A stretch of 5,490 nt of DNA. Source: Ahrensia sp. Its GTDB lineage: Bacteria; Pseudomonadota; Alphaproteobacteria; Rhizobiales; Rhizobiaceae. This document shows positions 1 through 5,490 of this stretch, one piece after another. Under the pieces are notes generated by a model. The model worked only from the letters and a program-made list of their open reading frames with translations. It was not told the origin of the DNA and did no database searches. A program made the position numbers and the translations under genes. Numbering within the stretch: position 1 is the first letter of the stretch; the number at the start of each line of letters is the position of its first letter. The DNA is taken from positions 1 to 5,490 of the forward strand of contig JAHEJF010000164.1 in assembly GCA_024639025.1 (NCBI GenBank). The letters run 5' to 3'.

Positions 1-924
1 CAAATGCCACCAGGCGAGCTCGAAGATGTCATGAATGCGTTTTATGACGGTAAATACGATGTGCTCCTCTCAACGACCATCGTTGAATCAGGCCTCGACA
101 TTCCGACAGCAAACACCTTGGTGGTGCACAGAGCCGATGTGTTTGGGCTTGCGCAGCTCTACCAGCTGCGCGGGCGAGTAGGGCGTTCAAAACTAAGGGC
201 TCATGCGCTATTCACCCTGCCGGCCAACAAGATCCTGACCAAAAACGCTGAGCGACGCCTCAAAGTGCTTCAATCGCTCGATTCACTTGGCGCCGGATTT
301 CAGCTTGCCAGCCATGATCTGGATATTCGCGGGGCAGGAAACCTGCTCGGCGATGAGCAATCAGGCCACATCAAGGAAGTTGGCTTTGAATTGTACCAAC
401 AGATGCTGGAAGAGGCGGTGGCCGAACTCAAGGGGGAGGAGGCGGCGCACAACAAGGAATGGTCGCCGCAAATCACCATTGGTACTCCGGTGATGATACC
501 GGAAACCTATGTCGCCGATCTTTCACTGAGGCTTTCGCTGTACAGGCGCTTGGGCAATTTTGAGGAATTGTCTGAGATTGACGGTTTTGGTGCCGAGTTG
601 GTGGACCGATTTGGACCACTGCCCGACGAGGTCGAGCATCTGCTGAAAATCGTCTACATCAAGTCATTGTGTCGCAAGGCAAACATCGAAAAAATCGATG
701 TCGGCCCCAAGGGCGCAGTGGTTCAATTCCGGGACAAAACCTTCGCCGACCCCGCCGGACTGGTCAAATGGATAGGAGAACAGGGCACCTTGGCGCGTAT
801 CCGTCCTGACCAGTCCATTGTTTTTGCACGCGATTGGCCCAGTGAAGAAAGTCGGCTGAACGGCACTGCCGTAATTGCGACAAAACTGGTCAACCTTGCG
901 CAGGAAGCGCAAATCGCCGCATGA
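1..924 (+). CDS. mfd: Transcription-repair coupling factor Mfd, C-terminal part (5' end outside window)
   Basis: Mfd is a cytoplasmic superfamily 2 DNA translocase. It removes RNA polymerase stalled at DNA lesions and recruits UvrA for nucleotide excision repair. The frame is open at base 1, and about 307 codons of a protein usually near 1,150 residues are visible. Counting from the first codon, helicase motif V (STTIVESGLDIP) lies at about 24-35 and motif VI (QLYQLRGRVGRS, with the arginine finger region) at 52-63. The RecG-like TRG translocation motif follows at about 85-130 (LASHDLDIRGAGNLLG, then GFELYQQML). The C-terminal D7 domain that masks the UvrA-binding surface follows at about 160-300, with IPETYVADLSLRLSLYRRL and ELVDRFGPLPDEV. 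The TRG motif plus D7 separates it from RecG. It ends with TGA at 922-924, just before a hairpin, and converges with the next gene. No frameshift or missing motif is seen. Confidence 0.97.
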   Translation, partial: QMPPGELEDVMNAFYDGKYDVLLSTTIVESGLDIPTANTLVVHRADVFGLAQLYQLRGRVGRSKLRAHALFTLPANKILTKNAERRLKVLQSLDSLGAGFQLASHDLDIRGAGNLLGDEQSGHIKEVGFELYQQMLEEAVAELKGEEAAHNKEWSPQITIGTPVMIPETYVADLSLRLSLYRRLGNFEELSEIDGFGAELVDRFGPLPDEVEHLLKIVYIKSLCRKANIEKIDVGPKGAVVQFRDKTFADPAGLVKWIGEQGTLARIRPDQSIVFARDWPSEESRLNGTAVIATKLVNLAQEAQIAA

Positions 925-928
925 AAAA

Positions 929-951
929 GCCGTCAGGGCAAATCTGACGGC
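929..951 (-). terminator. Intrinsic terminator for the ialB transcript, possibly bidirectional
   Basis: A perfect 8-bp inverted repeat (GCCGTCAG at 929-936, CTGACGGC at 944-951) encloses a 7-nt loop. An extra A-T pair (928/952) can extend it. Five A's at 924-928 become a run of U's immediately after the stem in a minus-strand transcript, so the canonical orientation serves the leftward ialB gene. Read rightward, the stem is followed by UAAAUCAUUC, a poor U-tract, so it would be a weaker terminator for mfd. The first A of the tract is the last base of the mfd stop codon. Confidence 0.8.
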
Positions 952-981
952 TAAATCATTCAAATAAGTAAATCAGTTAAC

Positions 982-1605
982 CTATTCAGAAGCCTTGGCT
1001 TTTTCCTGTTCTTCTTTCAGCTTTTTCTGGAACTCCTCACGACGCTTCTCGATTTCAGCCTGCAATTGCTGCTGGCGATCTTCAAGCTCGGATTGCTGCA
1101 ATGGCTCGCCATCAAACGCGGCGGTAAATCCTGTCAATGAAACCTTGATCGGGTTTGGTTGGTTCTGAAAATTCACGGTGGTCAGGGTCAACTCACCGCC
1201 ACGCTTCAGAGAGCTCACCAGGTCATCGGTCAACGGAGCCTCTGCGACGCAGCGATCCGGTAGGCAAATGGAATAATTCACCTTTTTGGTTGCACCGCCA
1301 TCGATCTGCATGCCAACGCCGGGTGGAATGATGCGTCCTGTAGGAACTGCGACTTGGAAAAGCGCTCGATTTGCATCACCGGTAATTTGAATGAGGTTTA
1401 CCGCAGTGAGCAATTGACCGGTATTGGCCGTCCGGATGTTCTGGACATTGCAAATGTCGTTATTGCCTTGCTTTGTGCAAACTTTGAACCAGCCGTCGCG
1501 CGGCACTTGTGGTGTCGCTGCATTTTGAGCCTGGGCTGGTGTAAAAGCCGCAAAGGCACCTACAATTGCCGCTGAAAGCGAAAGTTTTTTCATCGTATAG
1601 CGCAT
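982..1605 (-). CDS. Invasion associated locus B (IalB) family secreted protein
   Basis: A 207-residue protein with a Sec signal peptide: basic start (MRYTMKK), hydrophobic core at about 8-22, and a likely AQA|Q cleavage after residue 26. The mature part fits the IalB family common in Hyphomicrobiales: 'DGWFKVC' at 38-43, 'IC' at 51-52, and a second cysteine pair at C114 and C119 (SICLPDRC). The four cysteines probably form disulfides in the periplasm. Bartonella IalB is linked to erythrocyte invasion, but homologues are widespread in free-living relatives, so no virulence role should be assumed. Residues about 170-207 form a strongly charged Q/E/K/R-rich helix, probably coiled coil, which makes an unusual-looking tail. 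The ATG at 1605 is preferred because AAGGA lies 11 nt upstream; the internal ATG at 1593 (MKKLS) would be 23 nt away. It is convergent with mfd and divergent from the next gene. Confidence 0.88.
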   Translation of the reverse strand: MRYTMKKLSLSAAIVGAFAAFTPAQAQNAATPQVPRDGWFKVCTKQGNNDICNVQNIRTANTGQLLTAVNLIQITGDANRALFQVAVPTGRIIPPGVGMQIDGGATKKVNYSICLPDRCVAEAPLTDDLVSSLKRGGELTLTTVNFQNQPNPIKVSLTGFTAAFDGEPLQQSELEDRQQQLQAEIEKRREEFQKKLKEEQEKAKASE

Positions 1606-1616
1606 TCAGATCATCA

Positions 1617-1621
1617 TCCTT
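1617..1621 (-). promoter_or_regulatory. Ribosome binding site deciding the ialB start
   Basis: On the minus strand AAGGA (within AAAAGGATGATGA) stands 11 nt before the ATG at 1605-1603. That spacing is somewhat long but usable. It would be too far for the second ATG four codons later. This supports the longer signal-peptide form. Confidence 0.5.
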
Positions 1622-1806
1622 TTAGATCGCCATTTCATTTGACCGGACCTCTGACGCCTAATTGAGGCTGCAACATGTCCTGTTGGCGAAGCGGTAACAC
1701 ATTCAAGGTGTTAAATTCCAGCCCTCCATTAAACCATCTACAAAACATAGTGAAAACTGGACCAACACATCTGGCATGTTATCGTGCCGACTCAGATGAT
1801 ATGATT

Positions 1807-1812
1807 TGGAGG
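1807..1812 (+). promoter_or_regulatory. Ribosome binding site (TGGAGG) for a GTG start
   Basis: TGGAGGT is the best Shine-Dalgarno match in this intergenic region. It lies 6 nt before an in-frame GTG at 1819. The in-frame ATG at 1801 has no purine-rich site upstream (GACTCAGATGAT precedes it) and would place this motif inside the coding sequence. The ATG at 1814 is out of frame and soon stops. Confidence 0.65.
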
Positions 1813-1818
1813 TATGCG

Positions 1819-3648
1819 GTGCTTGGTAGACTATTGATTGGGATTGTTACGGCAACAAGCCTTGCGGTAATGACAAGTGCGGTCAGCGCGGAACCGAAAC
1901 ATGGCATTGCAATGCATGGCGAACCGGCGCTCCCCGCCGACTATCAGCATTTCCAATATGCCAATCCAGATGCGACCAAGGGCGGTTCAGTCACCTATGG
2001 TGTCGTTGGTACATTCGACAGCGTAAATCCCTTTGTTCTCAAAAGCATGCGCACAACCGCTCGCGGTATTTGGGATCCTCAATTCGGCAATCTCGTGTAT
2101 GAATCACTGCTTCAGCGCAATCGCGACGAACCCTTCACCATGTATGGTCTCCTGGCCGAATTTGTGGAAACCGATGAAGAGCGCACATGGATAGAGTTCA
2201 CCCTCAACCCCGACGCCAAATGGTCTGACGGCATGCCGGTGACGCCCGAGGACGTGATTTTCACCTATGAGATTTTCACGGAAAAGGGCAGGCCGCCTTA
2301 CAACCGACGCATGGCGCGAATCGAGAAGATTGAAAAGACAGGGGATCGGAAGGTCAAATTCACATTCAATGAGGATTCCAATCGTGAATATCCATTGATC
2401 ATCGGCTTGACCCCCGTTCTGCCAAAACATGCCATTGATCCGGAAACCTTTGAAAACTCTACGCTTGAGCCGCCTGTAGGCAGCGGGCCCTACCTGGTGG
2501 AAAGCGTCGATCCGGGGACCCGAATCATCTACAAACGCAATCCAGACTATTGGGGCAAGGATTTCCCCTCTAAAGTCGGCTTCGATAATTATGACACCAT
2601 CAAGGTCGAATACTTCCGTGATACCACGGCCCAATTCGAGGCTTTCAAAAAAGGTGTTTTCGACATCTATCCGGAAAGCGATCCCAGCAAATGGGAATCA
2701 GCCTATGATTTTCCCGCTGTCGAAGATGGACGGGTGGTGAAATCTGCATTCACTTCCGGACGCCCGGAACGTATGCTCGGCTTTTTCTTCAACACCCGTC
2801 GTGACGTGTTCAAGGATCGCAAGGTGCGCCAGGCACTGGCCATGTTGTTTGATTTTGAATGGGTCAACGAGAATTTGTTCAGCGGACGATTCACCCGGAC
2901 AGGATCATTCTGGCAAAATTCCGAGGAGCTATCAGCCTTGGGGCGCCCAGCCAACGAAAAAGAAAAAGCGCTGCTGGCACCATTCATGGATGAAGTCCTG
3001 CCTGAAGTCATGGACGGGACATACCAACCAACGGTCACCGATGGTTCGGGGCGCGATCGCACGGCATTGCGCGCTGCAGTGCAAAAGCTTGCTGAAGCGG
3101 GATACGCCATTGAGGACGGCAGGATGGTCAAGGATGGCCAACAACTGGCCTTTGAAGTCCTCATCGGCAGTGTGCCTGGCGCCTCGCAAAGCGAAGTCGA
3201 GAAAATGGTTCTTGCCTACCAGCGGACTGCAGAAGCCATTGGCGTCGCGATCACCATTCGTGGTGTCGACGATGCGCAATTCCAGAAACGTCGGCAGACC
3301 TGGGACTATGACATGACAGCAGGCAGCCTCTCTGCATCACTGTCGCCCGGGGCTGAACAAATATGGCGTTGGGGTTCACAATCTGTTGAGCCTGAAGGCA
3401 CATTCAACTATGCCGGCGCGTCTTCACCGGCCATCGACGCGATGATCGACGAAATGGTCAATGCGCGTGATCGCGAGGACTTTGCTGCAGCTGTCCGAGC
3501 CTATGACCGCCTGCTTATTTCTGGACATTACGTCGTGCCGCTGTACCACCTGCGCGAAAAATGGGTGGCGCATTGGTCGCATATCCAGTTCCCGGAAAAA
3601 ACGCCACTATATGGGTATCAGTTTCCGGTTTGGTACTCGACAAAATGA
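1819..3648 (+). CDS. Periplasmic extracellular solute-binding protein, family 5 (YejA-like, peptide type)
   Basis: This is the substrate-capturing component of a peptide-type ABC importer. From the GTG start it is 609 residues. The signal peptide MLGRLLIGIVTATSLAVMTS... is cleaved after about residue 24 (VSA|E). There is no lipobox cysteine, so it should be a free periplasmic protein. Family-5 landmarks are present: WSDGMPVTPEDVIFTYE at about 135-151, GSGPYLVE (222-229) leading to YKRNPDYWG (238-246), and the lobe-crossing KVRQALAMLFDFEW at about 335-348. The N-terminal HGIAMHGEPALP, the 'FDFEW' variant and 'TRTGSFWQNSEE' resemble YejA (microcin C/peptide) rather than OppA or DppA. The actual ligand is not deducible. 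The start could instead be ATG 1801 (615 aa); starts further upstream at 1675 give an implausible N-terminus before the signal peptide. No permease or ATPase genes are adjacent. Its stop overlaps the next gene's ATG. Confidence 0.9.
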   Translation: MLGRLLIGIVTATSLAVMTSAVSAEPKHGIAMHGEPALPADYQHFQYANPDATKGGSVTYGVVGTFDSVNPFVLKSMRTTARGIWDPQFGNLVYESLLQRNRDEPFTMYGLLAEFVETDEERTWIEFTLNPDAKWSDGMPVTPEDVIFTYEIFTEKGRPPYNRRMARIEKIEKTGDRKVKFTFNEDSNREYPLIIGLTPVLPKHAIDPETFENSTLEPPVGSGPYLVESVDPGTRIIYKRNPDYWGKDFPSKVGFDNYDTIKVEYFRDTTAQFEAFKKGVFDIYPESDPSKWESAYDFPAVEDGRVVKSAFTSGRPERMLGFFFNTRRDVFKDRKVRQALAMLFDFEWVNENLFSGRFTRTGSFWQNSEELSALGRPANEKEKALLAPFMDEVLPEVMDGTYQPTVTDGSGRDRTALRAAVQKLAEAGYAIEDGRMVKDGQQLAFEVLIGSVPGASQSEVEKMVLAYQRTAEAIGVAITIRGVDDAQFQKRRQTWDYDMTAGSLSASLSPGAEQIWRWGSQSVEPEGTFNYAGASSPAIDAMIDEMVNARDREDFAAAVRAYDRLLISGHYVVPLYHLREKWVAHWSHIQFPEKTPLYGYQFPVWYSTK

Positions 3649-4325
3649 CAGATGTAAAAAGTGAAACCATAGTAGAAGTTCAAGTCGTATCCGACGTGAT
3701 GTGTCCGTGGTGTTTCATCGGCAAGCGCCGGCTCGAAAAAGCCATTGAGATGCTCGATCCCGCCATCAAGGTTCGGGTGGAATGGAAACCCTTTCAACTG
3801 GACGCAACATTGCCCGAAGAAGGCAAGGACCGGCAGCTCTACCTGACCGAGAAATTCGGAAGCAAGGAATCGGCGGATGCGAAATATTCGCACATCAAGC
3901 AAGCTGGCATAGATGAAGATATTCCGTTTGATTTCGATGCCATCACGGTTTCACCCAACACGCTCAACGCGCACCGCGTCATCGCCTGGGCCGGTCAGAT
4001 GGGGCATCACAGGCAGGATCGCGTAGTCCAGCGGCTGTTTGAAGCCTACTTCACCGAGGGAAAGAACATTGGCGACAAGGCCGTTTTAGCCACGGTGGCC
4101 GGTGATGCCGGCATGGATCCGAGTGCCGTCGTCGCAAAGCTTGATTCCGATGAGGGGCGCCAAGAGGCACAGCAAGCGGTGGTCAATGCCCATCATATGG
4201 GCGTGACAGGCGTGCCATGCTTCATCATCGAACAGAAATACGGCATATCCGGCGCACAAGCACCTGAAACACTTGCCAACGCCATTTCAAAGATTGCCTC
4301 GGAGAAGAGCCCGACTGACGCTTGA
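3645..4325 (+). CDS. DsbA family oxidoreductase (FrnE-like, cytoplasmic)
   Basis: A 226-residue thioredoxin-fold protein of the DsbA/FrnE (COG2761-like) branch. The redox motif is C20-P-W-C23 in 'DVMCPWCFIGKRRLEKAI'. The intervening helical domain spans roughly 60-180. The cis-proline loop is 'GVTGVPCFII' with P191. 'YGISGAQAPETL' near the C-terminus is typical of the family. There is no signal peptide or membrane segment, so it should act in the cytoplasm, unlike classical periplasmic DsbA. FrnE-type proteins are thought to catalyse disulfide exchange or isomerisation, some during oxidative stress; the substrate here is unknown. The start is ATG 3645, whose ATGA overlaps the stop of the binding-protein gene. 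No good Shine-Dalgarno precedes it, so coupled translation is likely. An earlier ATG at 3561 would lie deep in the upstream gene and add residues unlike the family. C192, next to the cis-proline, is a third cysteine near the active site. Confidence 0.9.
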   Translation: MTDVKSETIVEVQVVSDVMCPWCFIGKRRLEKAIEMLDPAIKVRVEWKPFQLDATLPEEGKDRQLYLTEKFGSKESADAKYSHIKQAGIDEDIPFDFDAITVSPNTLNAHRVIAWAGQMGHHRQDRVVQRLFEAYFTEGKNIGDKAVLATVAGDAGMDPSAVVAKLDSDEGRQEAQQAVVNAHHMGVTGVPCFIIEQKYGISGAQAPETLANAISKIASEKSPTDA

Positions 4326-4330
4326 AGCAT

Positions 4331-4346
4331 CTTGGCCATTAAAGAT
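4331..4346 (+). repeat. 16-bp near-identical direct repeat, left copy (right copy 4878-4893)
   Basis: CTTGGCCATTAAAGAT at 4331-4346 matches CTTGACCATTAAAGAT at 4878-4893 in 15 of 16 bases, in the same orientation and 547 bp apart. Both copies are intergenic and together they bracket hspQ. The right copy includes the -35 of the AEC promoter. It could be a shared regulator site, remnants of a small duplication, or chance. Confidence 0.3.
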
Positions 4347-4385
4347 GACAGAAATCTTGGTGCGGTGCTTTCGCTTGTGCGTGAC

Positions 4386-4402
4386 AGACGCTAGAGCGTT
4401 TT
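4386..4402 (+). terminator. Candidate weak intrinsic terminator after the DsbA-like gene
   Basis: AGACGC (4386-4391) pairs with GCGTTT (4396-4401) across a TAGA loop. The 6-bp stem includes one G-U pair and ends in TTTT at 4399-4402. GAC at 4383-4385 and GTC at 4404-4406 could extend the stem across a bulge. The stem is short, so termination strength is doubtful. It is the only T-tailed hairpin I see in the 166-nt convergent gap 4326-4491. Confidence 0.3.
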
Positions 4403-4491
4403 AGTCTTCAACTGAACCGCTGGCACGGATTTGGGCATTGAGAATTTTGGATACATCCGGGTTCTGCGCTTCCATCAAAGGCTGACAGATT

Positions 4492-4839
4492 CTAGTGCCC
4501 AAAAGTGTCGCGCAGATCGTACCGTCGATATTCGGGATTCCAGTCAAAATATTCGCTGACCTGTGGGTGTCGGACGGGTTCTCCCGTTTCGTCGTTCAGA
4601 AGGTTCTGTTGCGAGACATAGGCGACATATTCGGTGTCCTCGTTTTCAGCCAATAAATGATAGTAGGGCTGGTCCTTGCGCGGGCGCACTTCAGCAGGAA
4701 TGGCTTCGTACCATTCATCCGTATTATCAAACTCGGCATCAATATCGAAAATCACACCGCGAAACGGAAAGATGCGGTGTTTCACCACATCGCCAATCCC
4801 GAATTGGGCCGCAACGATTTTTCCATCGGTATATTTCAT
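4492..4839 (-). CDS. hspQ: Heat shock protein HspQ (YccV-like)
   Basis: A 115-residue soluble protein. The YccV/HspQ domain is recognised from FGIGDVVKHRIFPFRGVIFDID (residues about 13-34), then DQPYYHLLAENEDTEYVAYVSQQNLL (about 57-82) and 'GEPVRHPQVSEYF' (about 86-98). This pattern is typical of alphaproteobacterial members, which are slightly longer than the 105-residue E. coli protein. In E. coli, HspQ is a heat-shock protein that binds hemimethylated DNA, affects DnaA stability and enhances Lon proteolysis; transfer of those roles here is inference. The ATG at 4839 is the only sensible start: the upstream ATG at 4855 runs into TAA after five codons. AAGG lies just 1 nt before the ATG, too close for a normal Shine-Dalgarno, which may indicate leaderless initiation. 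The gene ends with TAG and converges with the DsbA-like gene. Confidence 0.93.
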   Translation of the reverse strand: MKYTDGKIVAAQFGIGDVVKHRIFPFRGVIFDIDAEFDNTDEWYEAIPAEVRPRKDQPYYHLLAENEDTEYVAYVSQQNLLNDETGEPVRHPQVSEYFDWNPEYRRYDLRDTFGH

Positions 4840-4844
4840 GCCTT

Positions 4845-4875
4845 ATATTTGACGCGTCATGTCTGGATTTTCAAG
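4845..4875 (-). promoter_or_regulatory. Candidate heat-shock (RpoH-like) promoter of hspQ
   Basis: On the minus strand CTTGAA (4875-4870) is followed after 18 nt by CAAATAT (4851-4845). As I recall the alphaproteobacterial RpoH pattern (CTTGAA and CCTATAT-like), this is a good -35 with a 5/7 -10. The transcript would begin near 4838-4839, at the hspQ ATG. A weaker sigma-70-like alternative lies further upstream: TTGGTC at 4914-4909, 17 nt, then TTTAAT at 4891-4886. That one would give a leader of about 40 nt. Confidence 0.35.
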
Positions 4876-4878
4876 GGC

Positions 4879-4906
4879 TTGACCATTAAAGATTGCCTCC
4901 AATAAT
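4879..4906 (+). promoter_or_regulatory. Sigma-70-like promoter of the AEC transporter gene
   Basis: TTGACC (4879-4884, 5/6 to TTGACA) and AATAAT (4901-4906, 5/6 to TATAAT) are separated by 16 nt. Transcription would start near 4913, giving a leader of about 27 nt before the ATG at 4940. It lies back to back with the hspQ promoter; the two -35 regions are only 3 bp apart. Confidence 0.5.
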
Positions 4907-4939
4907 GGACCAAATATCGATAGAACCGATTGGGGCAAG

Positions 4940-5490
4940 ATGGGAAACATAATTGGTCTGGTGCTCCCATTCTTCGGCCTGATTGCGCTTGGTTTTGGTG
5001 CTGCGCGCATCACCAAACAGCCAATCGAAGCGCTGGGATGGATGAACACATTCATCGTCTACGTTGCTCTGCCGGCCTTGTTTTTCAAGCTTTTGGCCCA
5101 AACACCCGTTGAACAACTCACGCAGTGGCGGTTCATTCTGGCCACGACGATTTCCACCTTTGTGATCTTCGCCATTGCATTTGCCATCGGCACGCTGGCA
5201 ACCAGAGGTGACGTTGGAAAAAGCACGGTCATTGGCTTTGCATCGGCTTACGGCAATGTCGGATATATGGGGCCGGGATTGGCACTTCTTGCATTCGGTG
5301 AAGCCGCCGTCGTACCGGTGGCGCTTATTTTTTGTTTCGATAACACGCTCCACTTCGTTCTGGCCCCCTTGTTGATGGCCATGCGCGAAAATGGCGAGGA
5401 CAAGCCGTCCATCATGGTTTTGATCGGCACCGCATTGTGGCGAATCATCTCGCACCCGTTCATTCTTGCCACAATCGTCGGAATCTCGGC
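4940..5490 (+). CDS. AEC (auxin efflux carrier) family transporter, N-terminal part (3' end outside window)
   Basis: An inner-membrane secondary transporter; 183 complete codons of a family usually about 300-320 residues are present, and the frame is still open at the right edge. Predicted membrane segments lie at about 3-22, 37-53, 65-86, 96-118, 122-145 and from 158 on, joined by short loops such as AARITKQPIE. The family's kinked 'ASAYGNVGYMGPGLALLAFG' segment at about 101-120 and the preceding 'LPALFFKLLAQTP' at about 44-56 are the main identifiers. AEC proteins move organic anions such as malate in bacteria, and auxin in plant relatives; the substrate cannot be told from sequence. ATG 4940 is the first in-frame start after the TGA at 4880. 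A GGGG stretch (4932-4935) 4 nt before it is a modest ribosome binding site. It is divergent from hspQ. Confidence 0.87.
   Translation, partial: MGNIIGLVLPFFGLIALGFGAARITKQPIEALGWMNTFIVYVALPALFFKLLAQTPVEQLTQWRFILATTISTFVIFAIAFAIGTLATRGDVGKSTVIGFASAYGNVGYMGPGLALLAFGEAAVVPVALIFCFDNTLHFVLAPLLMAMRENGEDKPSIMVLIGTALWRIISHPFILATIVGIS

Noticed and set aside
1675..1818. Extension of the binding protein to ATG 1675
   Set aside because: It would put 48 non-signal-like residues before a good signal peptide and ignore the Shine-Dalgarno at 1807-1812.
1606..1818. Sigma-70 promoters in the ialB/binding-protein divergent region
   Set aside because: TTGACC on the plus strand (within CATTTGACCGG) and TTGCAG on the minus strand have no acceptable -10 at 16-18 nt. 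I could not support a specific promoter, although one must exist on each strand.
2104..2634. 176-codon open frame on the minus strand inside the binding-protein gene
   Set aside because: It lies wholly antisense to a well-supported family-5 protein, has no recognisable domain and composition typical of a shadow frame.
4328..4347. Inverted repeat CATCTT/AAGATG just after the DsbA-like stop codon
   Set aside because: The 6-bp AT-rich stem with an 8-nt loop and no T-run is too weak to call a terminator.
4346..4489. Three TGACAGA copies in the gap after the DsbA-like gene (4346, 4382, 4483)
   Set aside because: Seven bases only, irregular spacing (36 and 101 bp), and another copy occurs by chance at 3646; not enough for a repeat array or operator.
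4886..5455. 189-codon minus-strand open frame over the hspQ/AEC gap and the AEC gene
   Set aside because: The plus strand encodes a convincing multi-pass AEC protein here. The antisense product is rich in H, Q, N, R and G with no family resemblance, as expected for a shadow of hydrophobic codons.

Overview
The window looks like an ordinary chromosomal stretch of an alphaproteobacterium, most likely Hyphomicrobiales (Rhizobiales). The best clues are an IalB-type 'invasion associated locus B' protein directly downstream of mfd, a YejA-like peptide-binding protein, a FrnE-like DsbA protein and an alphaproteobacterial form of HspQ. Base composition is moderate (about low-to-mid 50s % GC by eye), lower than in many soil rhizobia. 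The order is assigned by family recognition only, with no database search.

Layout from left to right: (1) 1-924, +, the 3' end of mfd (transcription-repair coupling factor), open at the left edge. (2) 929-951, a perfect hairpin between the convergent ends of mfd and ialB, with its T-tract on the minus strand. (3) 982-1605, -, a secreted IalB-family protein. (4) 1606-1818, a divergent intergenic region with no convincing sigma-70 promoter but a clear Shine-Dalgarno that fixes a GTG start. (5) 1819-3648, +, a periplasmic family-5 (YejA-like) solute-binding protein. (6) 3645-4325, +, a cytoplasmic FrnE/DsbA-like thiol oxidoreductase whose ATG overlaps the stop of the previous gene (ATGA). (7) 4326-4491, a convergent intergenic region with a weak terminator-like hairpin. 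(8) 4492-4839, -, hspQ. (9) 4840-4939, a compact divergent promoter region with back-to-back -35-like CTTGA elements. (10) 4940 to the right edge, +, the first 183 residues of an AEC-family membrane transporter.

The genes do not form one pathway. The only tight functional unit is the binding protein plus the DsbA-like oxidoreductase, which are probably co-transcribed and translationally coupled. The binding protein has no ABC permease or ATPase genes beside it. hspQ and the AEC gene share a divergent control region; hspQ may use a heat-shock type (RpoH) promoter that would yield an almost leaderless mRNA.

I found no mobile element, CRISPR array, tRNA, rRNA or defence system, and nothing that makes a strong case for an undescribed system. 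The points worth a second look are small: the GTG start of the binding protein, the orphan binding protein/DsbA coupling, the hspQ/AEC promoter architecture, a 16-bp near-repeat on either side of hspQ, and a short open frame just past the hspQ stop.
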